Origin: CAVPDE01 sp963702565
GTDB taxonomy: Bacteria; Desulfobacterota; DSM-4660; Desulfatiglandales; HGW-15
Direction: 5' to 3'
DNA length: 64,000 nucleotides
Assembly: GCA_963702565.1 (NCBI GenBank)
Contig: CAVPDE010000023.1
Location: 185,241-249,240, forward strand
Below the pieces are notes generated by a model. It did not search any database. It was not told the origin of the DNA and was given only the letters and a program-made list of their open reading frames with translations. Below, piece by piece: positions 1-7,930 of this stretch (its first letter is position 1; the number at the start of each line of letters is the position of its first letter). The translations under genes and the position numbers were made by a program.

Positions 1-2
1 AG

Positions 3-1574
3 CTCGAAAAGAAGAAGCTTCCGGAAGCAGCCCAAAAAGTGGCAAACAAAGAGATCGAGAAGCTCTCCAAGATGAATTCGTCTTCTTCGGAGTACACAGT
101 CGTGACCAATTACCTGGACTGGCTTCTGACGCTTCCCTGGTCTGAAAGCACGGTGGACAAGCTGGACATCAAAAAAGCGGAGAGGATTCTGAACCAGCAC
201 CACTATGATCTTCAGAAAGTCAAAAAACGAATCCTCGAATACCTTGCGGTTCGAAAACTGAATCCCAATCACAAGGGCCCCATTCTTTGCCTTGTCGGCC
301 CTCCGGGCACAGGCAAAACCAGCCTCGGCCGGTCCGTTGCCGAGGCGATCGGCAGGAAGTTCGTGCGGCTCTCTCTGGGCGGGGTGAGAGACGAGGCGGA
401 AATCAGAGGCCACCGACGCACCTATGTAGGCGCTTTGCCCGGGAGGATCATCCATGGGTTAAAAAAAGCCGGCTCGAACAACCCCATTTTCATGCTCGAC
501 GAAGTGGACAAGATCGGCAATGATTTTAGGGGAGATCCGGCCTCGGCCTTGCTGGAGGTTCTTGATCCGGAGCAGAACTTCTCTTTTTCCGACCATTACC
601 TGGAAGTGGAGTTTGATCTGTCCAAAGTCATGTTCATCACCACAGCCAATCAGCTGGACACGATACCCCGTCCGCTCCTTGACCGCATGGAAGTTCTCGA
701 ACTTCCGGGCTACACCGAAGAGGAGAAGGTGGAGATCGCACGGAAATTTCTTATCCCAAGGCAGATCAAGGAGCACGGGCTTGACCCGGAGCGTATTCAC
801 ATCACTCGGTCTGCGATCCAAAGAATCATCAGGGAATACACGCGCGAGGCAGGAGTCAGGAACCTGGAAAGAGAAATCGGCGGGATCTGCAGGAGCCTTG
901 CCCGAAGCATCGCGGAAGGTAAAAAAGGGAATGTCTCGGTGAGAGCCAACAAGTTGCCCGGACACATCGGATTGCCGAAATTCTCTTCGGACATCCTGGA
1001 ACGTACCGGGGTGCCCGGTGTTGCCACGGGCATGGCATGGACTCCTGCGGGGGGGGACATCCTGTTCGTAGAGGCTACGATGATGCCCGGTCAGAAGTCC
1101 TTGGTTCTCACAGGGCAGCTGGGGGACGTAATGAAGGAATCTGCTCAGGCTGCTCTGAGCTACGTCAGGTCCAAAGCCAAGAACCTGGGAATCTCGGAGG
1201 ATTTTTTCAGGGACCGCGATCTCCACATCCATGTGCCCGCAGGGGCGATCCCCAAGGACGGCCCGTCCGCAGGGGTGACCATCCTGACGGCTCTGGCATC
1301 GCTCCTGACCTGTCGACCTATCAAATCAGACTTCGCCATGACCGGCGAAGTGACGCTGAGAGGAGCGGTACTGCCGGTGGGCGGAATCAAGGAGAAGGTG
1401 CTGGCTGCCAGCAGAAACGGGATAAAGCACATTATCCTGCCGGAGAGAAACAGGAATGATCTCGAGGAGATTCCCGAAAAAATCAAGGACCATTTGGAAT
1501 TTCACCTGGTCAAGAAGATGGACGAGGTCCTTGAGATCGCTCTGGACGCGCCGGTAGGTCCTTCCTGCAACTAA
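3..1574 (+). CDS. lon: Lon protease, ATP-dependent (3' part)
   Basis: Cytoplasmic AAA+ serine protease that degrades misfolded and regulatory proteins. The reading frame is open from the first complete codon at position 3, so the gene begins before the window and about 523 residues remain of the usual 780-810. What is left is the end of the N-terminal coiled coil, the AAA+ module with Walker A GPPGTGKT and Walker B IFMLDEVDK, and the protease domain. The protease domain shows the catalytic serine in PKDGPSAG and the catalytic lysine in GGIKEKVLAA. A GTG at 39 gives an internal start but lies within the conserved coiled coil, so it is not the true start. A long perfect palindrome follows the stop. 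Confidence 0.96.
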   Translation, partial: LEKKKLPEAAQKVANKEIEKLSKMNSSSSEYTVVTNYLDWLLTLPWSESTVDKLDIKKAERILNQHHYDLQKVKKRILEYLAVRKLNPNHKGPILCLVGPPGTGKTSLGRSVAEAIGRKFVRLSLGGVRDEAEIRGHRRTYVGALPGRIIHGLKKAGSNNPIFMLDEVDKIGNDFRGDPASALLEVLDPEQNFSFSDHYLEVEFDLSKVMFITTANQLDTIPRPLLDRMEVLELPGYTEEEKVEIARKFLIPRQIKEHGLDPERIHITRSAIQRIIREYTREAGVRNLEREIGGICRSLARSIAEGKKGNVSVRANKLPGHIGLPKFSSDILERTGVPGVATGMAWTPAGGDILFVEATMMPGQKSLVLTGQLGDVMKESAQAALSYVRSKAKNLGISEDFFRDRDLHIHVPAGAIPKDGPSAGVTILTALASLLTCRPIKSDFAMTGEVTLRGAVLPVGGIKEKVLAASRNGIKHIILPERNRNDLEEIPEKIKDHLEFHLVKKMDEVLEIALDAPVGPSCN

Positions 1575-1595
1575 CCCTTGTACTTCTCTTTCCAC

Positions 1596-1638
1596 GGTGT
1601 CACGGACAAGCCCGCCTGGCGGGCTTGTCCGTGACACC
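1596..1638. repeat. Long perfect palindrome sharing a TTGTCCGTG core
   Basis: Arms of 21 bp (1596-1616 and 1618-1638) are perfect inverted copies around one central base. The core CACGGACAAG/CTTGTCCGTG recurs in two smaller hairpins between btuF and btuC (15251-15345). No T tract follows, so it is not a textbook intrinsic terminator. A REP-like dispersed palindrome is the simplest reading; ending the lon transcript is a possible side effect. Confidence 0.75.
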
Positions 1639-1815
1639 CCATGAAACCCTCAAAAGAGCATCCAATTTATAATACGCCCCAAGCAGAGTTATACAAAACA
1701 GTATAACCTCCTTTAGTTGCTTATAAATTGTTTTATGAAAACCCATCCTTTATTAATATAGCCCTGTTTAATGCTTTGATGAATACGTTACTAGGATTTA
1801 AGAAATAGAGCAAAC

Positions 1816-1845
1816 TTGACACAAACGATAAGATAATGGTATAGT
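1816..1845 (+). promoter_or_regulatory. Candidate sigma70 promoter for the signalling cluster
   Basis: TTGACA at 1816-1821 and TATAGT at 1840-1845 are separated by 18 bp, about 100 bp before the TTG start of the response regulator and inside an AT-rich gap. Inferred from consensus only. Confidence 0.5.
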
Positions 1846-1948
1846 TTTACAAAATTTGGATTAAGGCAATATCCTGACTGGCCTTTCCTATGAAAGGCCA
1901 TAAAACTCGGGTTTTTGACCACTTTTTGCCTTCAGGAGCTTCTGAGTC

Positions 1949-3304
1949 TTGGGAAAAAAGGCTATTCAGGTACTAATCATTGACGATGATGAGCTCTTTG
2001 CAGCTTCTTTGTCCGATTATCTTTCCGCCAAAAGCTATAAAGTGAGTTCTGCCAGGACCGGCAAACAAGGGATGGCCATTTTTGAGCGCGAGCAGCCGGC
2101 CCTGGTTCTTCTTGACCAAAAACTTCCGGACATGGAAGGGATCGAAGTGTGCCGAAAGATCCTGGAAATGGATCCGCGAACAAAGGTGATTCTTGTGACA
2201 GCCTACGCAACGGTGCGATGTGCCGTTGATGCGATAAAGGCCGGAGCGTTCAATTACCTGTCCAAGCCTTTTGAACTGGATGAACTTCTGATCATCATGG
2301 ACCTGGCCGTCAAGAACGTCCAGATGGAAGGAAAGATCAGGGTTCAAGACTACGAAAGAACCAGGGAAAGCGAGGAGAAGCAGCTCATCGGTTCTTCAGA
2401 TGAGACGCGCAGGGTCAGAGAGCAGATCCGCCTTGCAGCGACCACGGACTCGAATGTGCTGATCACTGGGGAGACCGGCGTAGGTAAGAACGTTGTGGCA
2501 AGGGCCATTCACGATCTTCAGGCAGGAAGAGAGAACTTCCTTATGGTCAATTGCTCGGCGATCCCGGAAAACCTGATGGAGGCCGAGTACTTTGGCCATG
2601 AAAAGGGGGTTTTCACCGGTGCGGATACCCGGCGCGAGGGGATTTTTGAGCTCGCGGATGGAGGAACCCTGGTCCTCGACGAGATCGGCGAGATTCCTAT
2701 CCGCCTCCAGAGCAAGTTGCTGACGATTCTGGAAGACAAGTGTGTCAGGAGAATAGGAGGAGGCCGCAACATCCCTGTCGATGTCAGAATCGTGGCCACA
2801 ACCAACCAGGACCTTGCTCAGGCCATAAGAGAAAAGCGCTTCAGGCAGGATCTCTATTACCGCCTGGCCGTGGTCACGATCCAGGTGCCGTCCCTTCGCG
2901 AACACCCGGAAGACATCCCGGAAATCGCCGAGTATTTTGCCAGGATTTTCTGCAGGAAGCCGGTGCGCATCCTTGACCCGGACATGAAGAGATTGATCGA
3001 TTACCCATGGCCTGGCAATGTGCGGGAACTCCGGAACGTCATGGAACGGGCGTCCCTTCTGCTCAAGGGAGACATCCTGAGACCTGCCAGTCTGCTGGTC
3101 AGCAATGATCCTGACAATTCATGGGTTGAGCGAAGGTATTCTGAAGCCACGGAAATCGTTCCCCTCCAGGAGTTGAAAAGGCAGCAGATCCTCACGGCCC
3201 TGAAGGCATGCGCCGGAAACAAAAGCCGGACCGCCAGAACCCTGGGCATTTCTCTCTCCACCCTCAAGAGAACACTTGCCGAGATCAACGTCGCCGGCCA
3301 CTAG
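1949..3304 (+). CDS. NtrC-family sigma54-dependent response regulator
   Basis: Activator that, when phosphorylated, remodels sigma54 RNA polymerase. Domains in order are: receiver (about 1-125, acidic IDDD pocket, phospho-acceptor D56 in LLDQKLPD), AAA+ (about 145-375, Walker A GETGVGKN at 174-181) and a C-terminal Fis-type helix-turn-helix (about 410-448, KSRTARTLGIS). The sigma54-contacting loop reads GVFTGA at 220-225 instead of the usual GAFTGA. The start is TTG at 1949, with AGGAG 10 nt upstream. The kinase gene follows on the same strand and is the likely partner. The regulator could control its own cluster or distant sigma54 promoters; targets are not visible here. Confidence 0.93.
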   Translation: MGKKAIQVLIIDDDELFAASLSDYLSAKSYKVSSARTGKQGMAIFEREQPALVLLDQKLPDMEGIEVCRKILEMDPRTKVILVTAYATVRCAVDAIKAGAFNYLSKPFELDELLIIMDLAVKNVQMEGKIRVQDYERTRESEEKQLIGSSDETRRVREQIRLAATTDSNVLITGETGVGKNVVARAIHDLQAGRENFLMVNCSAIPENLMEAEYFGHEKGVFTGADTRREGIFELADGGTLVLDEIGEIPIRLQSKLLTILEDKCVRRIGGGRNIPVDVRIVATTNQDLAQAIREKRFRQDLYYRLAVVTIQVPSLREHPEDIPEIAEYFARIFCRKPVRILDPDMKRLIDYPWPGNVRELRNVMERASLLLKGDILRPASLLVSNDPDNSWVERRYSEATEIVPLQELKRQQILTALKACAGNKSRTARTLGISLSTLKRTLAEINVAGH

Positions 3305-3430
3305 CCCCTCCAAACTGTGCGTGGCCCGGGTCATTTTGAACGGCCCAGAAAGAGCCATCCGTCCTTTCCTCGATCTCTCTCAAGAAGAGCTATTCACCTG
3401 GAATCAAGGAGTTGGCAAGGCAGATGCCTG

Positions 3431-4228
3431 ATGGCATCGAACTTGCTGCCCGCTATCTTGCAGGATCAACTTGTGCTTACCTCTAAACAAATGATGAAGG
3501 ATAGCTCCATAGATAACTCCGTGACCACGGGCACCTCGGTTCCGTTTCTAGATGATCTCCTCTCGACCTTGCGGCACCAGCTTGGAAACTCCGTGAATGC
3601 CCTGAAGGTGACTTTGGATGTCCTTCACGAGAACTTCGATCTCTTCAATGATGAAAAAAAGAGGGAATACCTCGAGAGGGCGAAAGAAGTCTTGGGCAGG
3701 CAACAGGCTATGGTCGATGCCATGAGGTCGTACTCCAGCGTGAACGTGAATGACCAGAAGCCCATGGACTTCCTGTCCTTCTGGGAACAGTTCCTTGTCA
3801 CGTTGCGCCAGCGAACGGAAAAGGCCACCTCGACCCAAAACCCTCAGGCAGGGCCGTGCGATGTCATGGGAAGCCCGATGGCGATTCAAACGGTTCTGAT
3901 CCAGCTTGTGGAAAATGCCCTAGACGCCGTGGAAGGCGTGGAGAACCCGAAGATAGAATTGAGCGTGACAGGTGAAGGCGAGCGCATCCGTATCGACGTA
4001 AAGGACAATGGATGCGGTATCAAGCAGAAGGACATGAGCAAGGTCTTTGTTCCTCTTTTCTCGACCAAACCGAAGAGAAAGGGATTGGGGTTGTCGATCG
4101 CCCTCAAGCTCATGGCCCAGATGGGAGGGCGACTGGAGATTGCGCCTCATGCAGAAGGGGGCACGGTGGCAACCATATGGCTGCAACGGGTCGGCGGTGA
4201 GAATCATGGGCAATCAATACATCAGTGA
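3431..4228 (+). CDS. Soluble histidine kinase (NtrB-like, no sensor domain)
   Basis: Two-component kinase of about 265 residues that probably phosphorylates the preceding response regulator. A short N-terminus leads into a dimerisation helix with the histidine in TLRHQLGNS. A HATPase domain follows, with N box ENALDAVEG, G1 DNGCGI and G2 GLGLSIALKLM. No membrane segment, PAS or GAF domain is present, so input must come from partner proteins, plausibly the GTPase/Roadblock pair downstream. The frame is open from 3317, but ATG 3431 fits the family better; the true start is uncertain. The 3' end overlaps the Roadblock gene by 23 nt. Confidence 0.88.
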   Translation: MASNLLPAILQDQLVLTSKQMMKDSSIDNSVTTGTSVPFLDDLLSTLRHQLGNSVNALKVTLDVLHENFDLFNDEKKREYLERAKEVLGRQQAMVDAMRSYSSVNVNDQKPMDFLSFWEQFLVTLRQRTEKATSTQNPQAGPCDVMGSPMAIQTVLIQLVENALDAVEGVENPKIELSVTGEGERIRIDVKDNGCGIKQKDMSKVFVPLFSTKPKRKGLGLSIALKLMAQMGGRLEIAPHAEGGTVATIWLQRVGGENHGQSIHQ

Positions 4229-4640
4229 CACGGACGGGCAGAGGACCTATATCTTCACACCGGCACAGCTCTCGAAGATCGAAGCCGTGCTCGCGGAGGA
4301 CCTGCTGGATGTGGGGGTTCATTCGGTGACCCTGATTGACATGGCGGGGAACATCATTTCGACCATGGACGACGGAGAAAACAAGCGCGACCTCTATTCC
4401 CTGGCTGCGCTGGCCGCGGGGAATTTCGGGGCCGTGAGCGCCATGGCAGGCCTCATTGGCGAAGAGGAGTTCTCGTTGCTCTTTCACAAGGGCAAGAAGG
4501 AGAACATTCACTTCAGCAAAGTCACCGATGAATTCCTGCTGATCACCATATTCGGAAAGGAGGTTTCCCTGGGGTTCCTGAGGCTGAAGGTGGCTGAAGC
4601 CACGGATAAGCTGGTGGAGATTTTGAAGCCCGGCTCATAA
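4206..4640 (+). CDS. Roadblock/LC7-domain protein (MglB-like)
   Basis: Protein of 144 residues with the Roadblock/LC7 pattern: an N-terminal helix (LSKIEAVLAEDLLDVGVHSVTL), the IDMAGNIIS strand turn, a Leu/Ala-rich helix and the final amphipathic helix. In the MglB family such homodimers act as GTPase-activating proteins for MglA-type Ras-like GTPases. The neighbouring MglA-like gene 36 nt downstream supports that role. ATG 4206 is chosen because homology starts there; it overlaps the kinase stop. The name MglB is not assigned, since many bacterial Roadblock proteins pair with GTPases without a proven GAP role. Confidence 0.85.
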   Translation: MGNQYISDTDGQRTYIFTPAQLSKIEAVLAEDLLDVGVHSVTLIDMAGNIISTMDDGENKRDLYSLAALAAGNFGAVSAMAGLIGEEEFSLLFHKGKKENIHFSKVTDEFLLITIFGKEVSLGFLRLKVAEATDKLVEILKPGS

Positions 4641-4676
4641 GGGTTGGGAATCCTTCTCAGGGTGAGGTTGCGTTCC

Positions 4677-5282
4677 ATGGCCATCATCAATCTGAAAAAG
4701 AAAGAGGTTCAAGCGAAGATCGTCTACTATGGCCCTGGCAGGGGAGGGAAAACGACCAACCTTGAATACATCTACAAGAAGTTCCGAAGCCGCATCCAAA
4801 CGGAAATGGTCACCATCAAAACCCACGGGGACAGGACCCTGTTCTTCGATTTTCTTCCCATTGAGATCGGCAAAATCAAAGGATACGACATCCGGATCCA
4901 GCTTTACACGGTTCCGGGCCAGGTGAAGTATGAATCCACGAGGAGGCTGGTCCTGAGGGGGGTGGACGGGATCGTGTTCGTTGCAGATTCTCTGGCGGTC
5001 CGCCGGAAGGAGAACGTGCTTTCCCTTAAGAGCCTGGCGGACAATTTGGCTTCCTACAAGAAAAGCATTCTGGAGATCCCGCTCGTGTTTCAATACAACA
5101 AAAGGGACCTCCTGGAAGAGGGGATTCCCCTTCTGCCCGTGGAGTGGCTCGAAAAAGATTTGAACTCGAAACTCAAGGCCCCTTCTTTCGAAGCGAGTGC
5201 CCTCAAAGGACCGAATGTGGTCCAGACGATGAAAAAGATCATCATCTTGACCATCGATTCTCTCAGGAAAGATCTCACCTAG
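4677..5282 (+). CDS. MglA-like small Ras-family GTPase
   Basis: Small GTPase of 201 residues. MglA of Myxococcus sets cell polarity and switches motility machinery between poles. Visible signatures are: P-loop GPGRGGKTT near the N-terminus, the MglA-typical DRTLFFDFLP switch region, TVPGQ in the G3 position where Ras has DTAGQ, VFVADS, and base-recognition NKRD. ATG 4677 is chosen because alignment to MglA begins at MAIIN; an upstream ATG at 4644 would add 11 unlikely residues. It follows the Roadblock gene and precedes a coupled gene with a strong Shine-Dalgarno. The family assignment is strong; the process controlled is inferred. Confidence 0.93.
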   Translation: MAIINLKKKEVQAKIVYYGPGRGGKTTNLEYIYKKFRSRIQTEMVTIKTHGDRTLFFDFLPIEIGKIKGYDIRIQLYTVPGQVKYESTRRLVLRGVDGIVFVADSLAVRRKENVLSLKSLADNLASYKKSILEIPLVFQYNKRDLLEEGIPLLPVEWLEKDLNSKLKAPSFEASALKGPNVVQTMKKIIILTIDSLRKDLT

Positions 5283-5293
5283 GAGGTGCTGGC

Positions 5294-6016
5294 TTGGCAC
5301 AACAAAGAGACGAGGACAATTTCAGGTCTCAAGTGGAAGATCGGTTGGATCATCTCTTCCAGGAGGATGCCCCGGATGCAGCAGAAGAACAGGTCGGGCT
5401 GGTCGAACACCCCCTGAAGAATCTTAAAGCCGTCCTGTTGTCCATTGACTGGGAAATCACCGACAGCACCATGGACAGCCTCCTCAACGAAATAAAAAAC
5501 GTCGAGTACGTTTACAGTGAAGACAAGATCCTCCTGACCTTCCTTCAGCTTCTCGGGTCCATAGGGAGATATGTAAAAGCGAATAAAGGCAGGGCTCACC
5601 CCGAGGCCACCCGGGTGATCAATTCCCTTTATGAAGCTCTTGAGAAGGTGGCCCTGACCGAGGGGATGTCCCGGCCGGAGAAGGAAAAAATGCTCCTTGA
5701 GGAGGTTGCAAAGTTCAAGAAACTCAAGGAGCAGGTGGTGCTCAGGAGGGTTGAAAAGAACGAGCCCGAGGTTGTTGAAGTGTCGCCGGCTCCTACAACA
5801 CCTTCACCGGCGTCTGCACCGGAGCGAGAGAGGATTCCGGTGACGGAGATCCCTGCCCGGGAAGAACCGGAACCGGAGCCCAGGGCCGAGGCCCGTTTTG
5901 CTGGGATGTCTCCTCATGAGGCGTTTGCTTATGCGCTCGAAGAGATCACGGATATGATCCGAGCGGAGTTCAGGGCCCTGCGGGCAGAAATCAAGCTGTG
6001 GCGTGAATCCAAATGA
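5294..6016 (+). CDS. Conserved hypothetical protein of the GTPase cluster
   Basis: Soluble protein of 240 residues, function unknown. It is largely helical: an acidic N-terminus, a helical core (about 40-155) and a Pro/Glu-rich linker (about 165-200) leading to a short C-terminal amphipathic helix. It has no enzyme motif. The start is placed at TTG 5294, five bases after a strong AGGAGGTG (5281-5288) and 11 nt after the GTPase stop. The frame remains open back to 5144, but that part overlaps the GTPase gene and is implausible. Position suggests a scaffold or effector of the GTPase; this is inference. Confidence 0.72.
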   Translation: MAQQRDEDNFRSQVEDRLDHLFQEDAPDAAEEQVGLVEHPLKNLKAVLLSIDWEITDSTMDSLLNEIKNVEYVYSEDKILLTFLQLLGSIGRYVKANKGRAHPEATRVINSLYEALEKVALTEGMSRPEKEKMLLEEVAKFKKLKEQVVLRRVEKNEPEVVEVSPAPTTPSPASAPERERIPVTEIPAREEPEPEPRAEARFAGMSPHEAFAYALEEITDMIRAEFRALRAEIKLWRESK

Positions 6017-6084
6017 AGGAGGGCCGCGGGGGCGCCCCACTCTCATAGGGTGGGAAGGCCCGGAAAACAGCGGGAGGCGAAGGC

Positions 6085-6555
6085 ATGGACATTTCATCCG
6101 GTGATATCTCGGCCCTGGTCTTCAAGCGGGTCGTCAGGGAAGATACGGCAGAGTACTCCTTTGATGCGCAAATGTTGACGCTCTTCATGGAACTCGACGG
6201 GAAGAAAAGCCTGGCTGTGATTTCAAAGAAGACCGGGCTAAAGATGAGTACCCTGAGAGAAGCGGCAAGCAAGCTATCGAAGCTCAAACTCATCGAGCAG
6301 GTGGCCGAGGCGATTGCCGCTCTGGATGCTGACTTCATGGACACCCTGAAGAGAGAACTGTCCCTGGCCATTGGTCCCCTGGCCCAAATCCTGATTGAGG
6401 ATGCTGCGAATGATCTGGGCCAGAGCGTGACACAGTTTCCCATTCGACGGGCACCGGAACTTGTGGAGAGTCTGTCGCGTGAGATCCAGCGTGAGGAGAA
6501 GAGAGCGGCTTTCAAGCAGACCATGGTTCGCAAGATCAAGGAGAAAGGATATTGA
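6085..6555 (+). CDS. Hypothetical protein with winged-helix-like N-terminus
   Basis: Protein of 156 residues, not firmly recognised. Residues 1-75 resemble a winged helix (FMELDGKKSLAVISKKTGLKMSTLREAASKLSKLKLIE), the kind of fold used for DNA or protein binding. The rest, from RELSLAIGPLAQILIEDA, is a helical domain that to my recollection resembles one linked to signalling proteins in this phylum (possibly DUF8082). It sits 68 nt after the previous gene and 16 nt before the receptor gene. It may be a cytoplasmic adaptor; no catalytic residues are visible. Confidence 0.65.
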   Translation: MDISSGDISALVFKRVVREDTAEYSFDAQMLTLFMELDGKKSLAVISKKTGLKMSTLREAASKLSKLKLIEQVAEAIAALDADFMDTLKRELSLAIGPLAQILIEDAANDLGQSVTQFPIRRAPELVESLSREIQREEKRAAFKQTMVRKIKEKGY

Positions 6556-6571
6556 AAAGGGGGAGTGAAAC

Positions 6572-7741
6572 ATGATCATTATATGTGAGGAGTGCGGGAA
6601 AAAGTACCAGATTGATCCATCGCGTATTAAAGCCACGGGTGCAAAAGCCAAATGCACCGGCTGCGGCAATATGATGACCATCCCCAAGCCGGAGGCCAAA
6701 CCGGAAGCCAAACCCCTGGAGCCGCCACCCGCGTTGCGGCCGACACGGGAGATTCCGGCCAAAGGAGAGCAACCTCCTCGGCCAAAAGAAGAACCTCCTC
6801 CTCCGTCCAGAGAGGAAAAACCAGAGGTGAAGGAGGAAATGCCCAAAGCCAAGAAAAAGGGCGTGGGCTTGAGGTTCAAGATTTTCGTTCTCTTTTTCCT
6901 CGTCCCCATCATCCTCTTTGTCGGAGCCGGGTACCTCTATCTGGTCCAATTGGAAAACCTTTCAAGTCTGATCACTCAAGAGAGCACAAAAGCAGTGACC
7001 CAGTTGGGCGAGCAGATCATCGCCGAAAAAGCGAGATCCGTGGCTTCCGAAGTCAGGCTCTATCTTATGAGTCGGCCCGATCTAAAGAAGGAAGCGTTTG
7101 ACGCAGATCCGGAATTCAAGAAACTGGCGGTTCAAAAGGTGGGGACCACGGGGTATACCGCCCTTCATGCGGTCCCGGACAACCAGGGCATCTGGCGCAA
7201 CTGGGCCCACACCAATCCCAAAATTGTAGGCCTGGACATGAGCACGCTAAGCAAGCCCATGGGCGGCAACTTCCCAGGGTTCTGGAAGGTGTTCAGCAAT
7301 GGAAAAGAGGGGAAGGAGTCTCGAGGATACTACAGGTGGCAAGAGGCGGACGGAAGTTTTCGAGACAAGTACATGGTGTGTGCGCCCGTGCAGGGGACAC
7401 CCTATTACGTGGCAGCCACAACCTATCTCGACGAATTCACGCAGCCGGTAAAACAGATGGAGGCGAAAGCCGTCCAAATCAGCACAGACACCCGCAGCAT
7501 CGTCCTCGGAATTCTGGGCGGGACCCTGCTGCTGATCGGTATCATTGTTGCTCTCTACGGAACCCGGCTGACCAGCAGGATCAAGAAGCTGACCTCGGTG
7601 GCGGAACAAATCAGCGTGGGCGAGATGGATGCGGAAATCCCTGTGACCTCAAAAGATGAAATCGGAGATCTGGCGGAAGCCATAGGGCGAATGCAGGAAA
7701 GCATCAGGCTCTCCATCGAACGATTGCGGCGGCGACGGTAG
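6572..7741 (+). CDS. Zinc-ribbon / Cache / HAMP membrane receptor without output domain
   Basis: Protein of 389 residues with an unusual architecture. Residues 1-38 form a zinc ribbon of the MJ0042 type (C5, C8, C28, C31). Residues 40-95 are Pro/Glu/Lys-rich. A membrane segment spans about 101-124, a periplasmic single-Cache-like sensor (GTTGYTALHAVPDNQG, PYYVAATTYLDEF) about 130-305, a second membrane segment about 309-331, and a HAMP domain about 332-384. The protein ends after HAMP with arginines and has no kinase, cyclase or chemotaxis output. Signal must pass to separate partners, perhaps the adaptor, GTPase or kinase encoded around it. ATG 6572 follows a GGGGG-rich ribosome site. Confidence 0.85.
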   Translation: MIIICEECGKKYQIDPSRIKATGAKAKCTGCGNMMTIPKPEAKPEAKPLEPPPALRPTREIPAKGEQPPRPKEEPPPPSREEKPEVKEEMPKAKKKGVGLRFKIFVLFFLVPIILFVGAGYLYLVQLENLSSLITQESTKAVTQLGEQIIAEKARSVASEVRLYLMSRPDLKKEAFDADPEFKKLAVQKVGTTGYTALHAVPDNQGIWRNWAHTNPKIVGLDMSTLSKPMGGNFPGFWKVFSNGKEGKESRGYYRWQEADGSFRDKYMVCAPVQGTPYYVAATTYLDEFTQPVKQMEAKAVQISTDTRSIVLGILGGTLLLIGIIVALYGTRLTSRIKKLTSVAEQISVGEMDAEIPVTSKDEIGDLAEAIGRMQESIRLSIERLRRRR

Positions 7742-7802
7742 GATCACAGAGAAAGACTTGTTTGAAATGTGCGGATAAGTATTTGCGCGCGGACTTTTCA
7801 GG

Positions 7803-7878
7803 ACTGCATAGGTTTAGTAAGGAGTAGGCAGTACCCCTGTGTGCATAGTCCTTACTGCATACAGACTACTGCTTACTC
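7803..7878. repeat. Degenerate AGTAAGGAGTAGGCAGTA-type repeat
   Basis: The spacer holds short imperfect copies of a TACTGC/GCAGTA motif in both orientations (GTAAGGAGTAGGCAGTA, then TTACTGCATACAGACTACTGCTTACT), giving a weak hairpin. It is one of several unrelated short-repeat families found only between genes in this window. Confidence 0.55.
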
Positions 7879-7930
7879 ATGGAGTTATGGCTGAAGGCCT
7901 GCATTGGGTGTGCATCCATAGGGGCGGGGC

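Larger units (their letters stand above)
1575..1948. other. 374-bp intergenic region with palindromes and a promoter
   Basis: No gene is seen here. It holds the 43-bp palindrome after lon (1596-1638), an AT-rich stretch, a candidate sigma70 promoter (1816-1845) and a second inverted repeat, TGGCCTTTC at 1879-1887 and GAAAGGCCA at 1892-1900 with a 4-nt loop. The second repeat lies in the presumed 5' leader of the response-regulator gene and could be an operator or an RNA hairpin. No sigma54 -24/-12 element was recognised. Confidence 0.7.

Noticed and set aside
459..1232. 257-codon open frame on the minus strand across lon
   Set aside because: Antisense to the AAA+ and protease domains of Lon, with no ribosome site or family.
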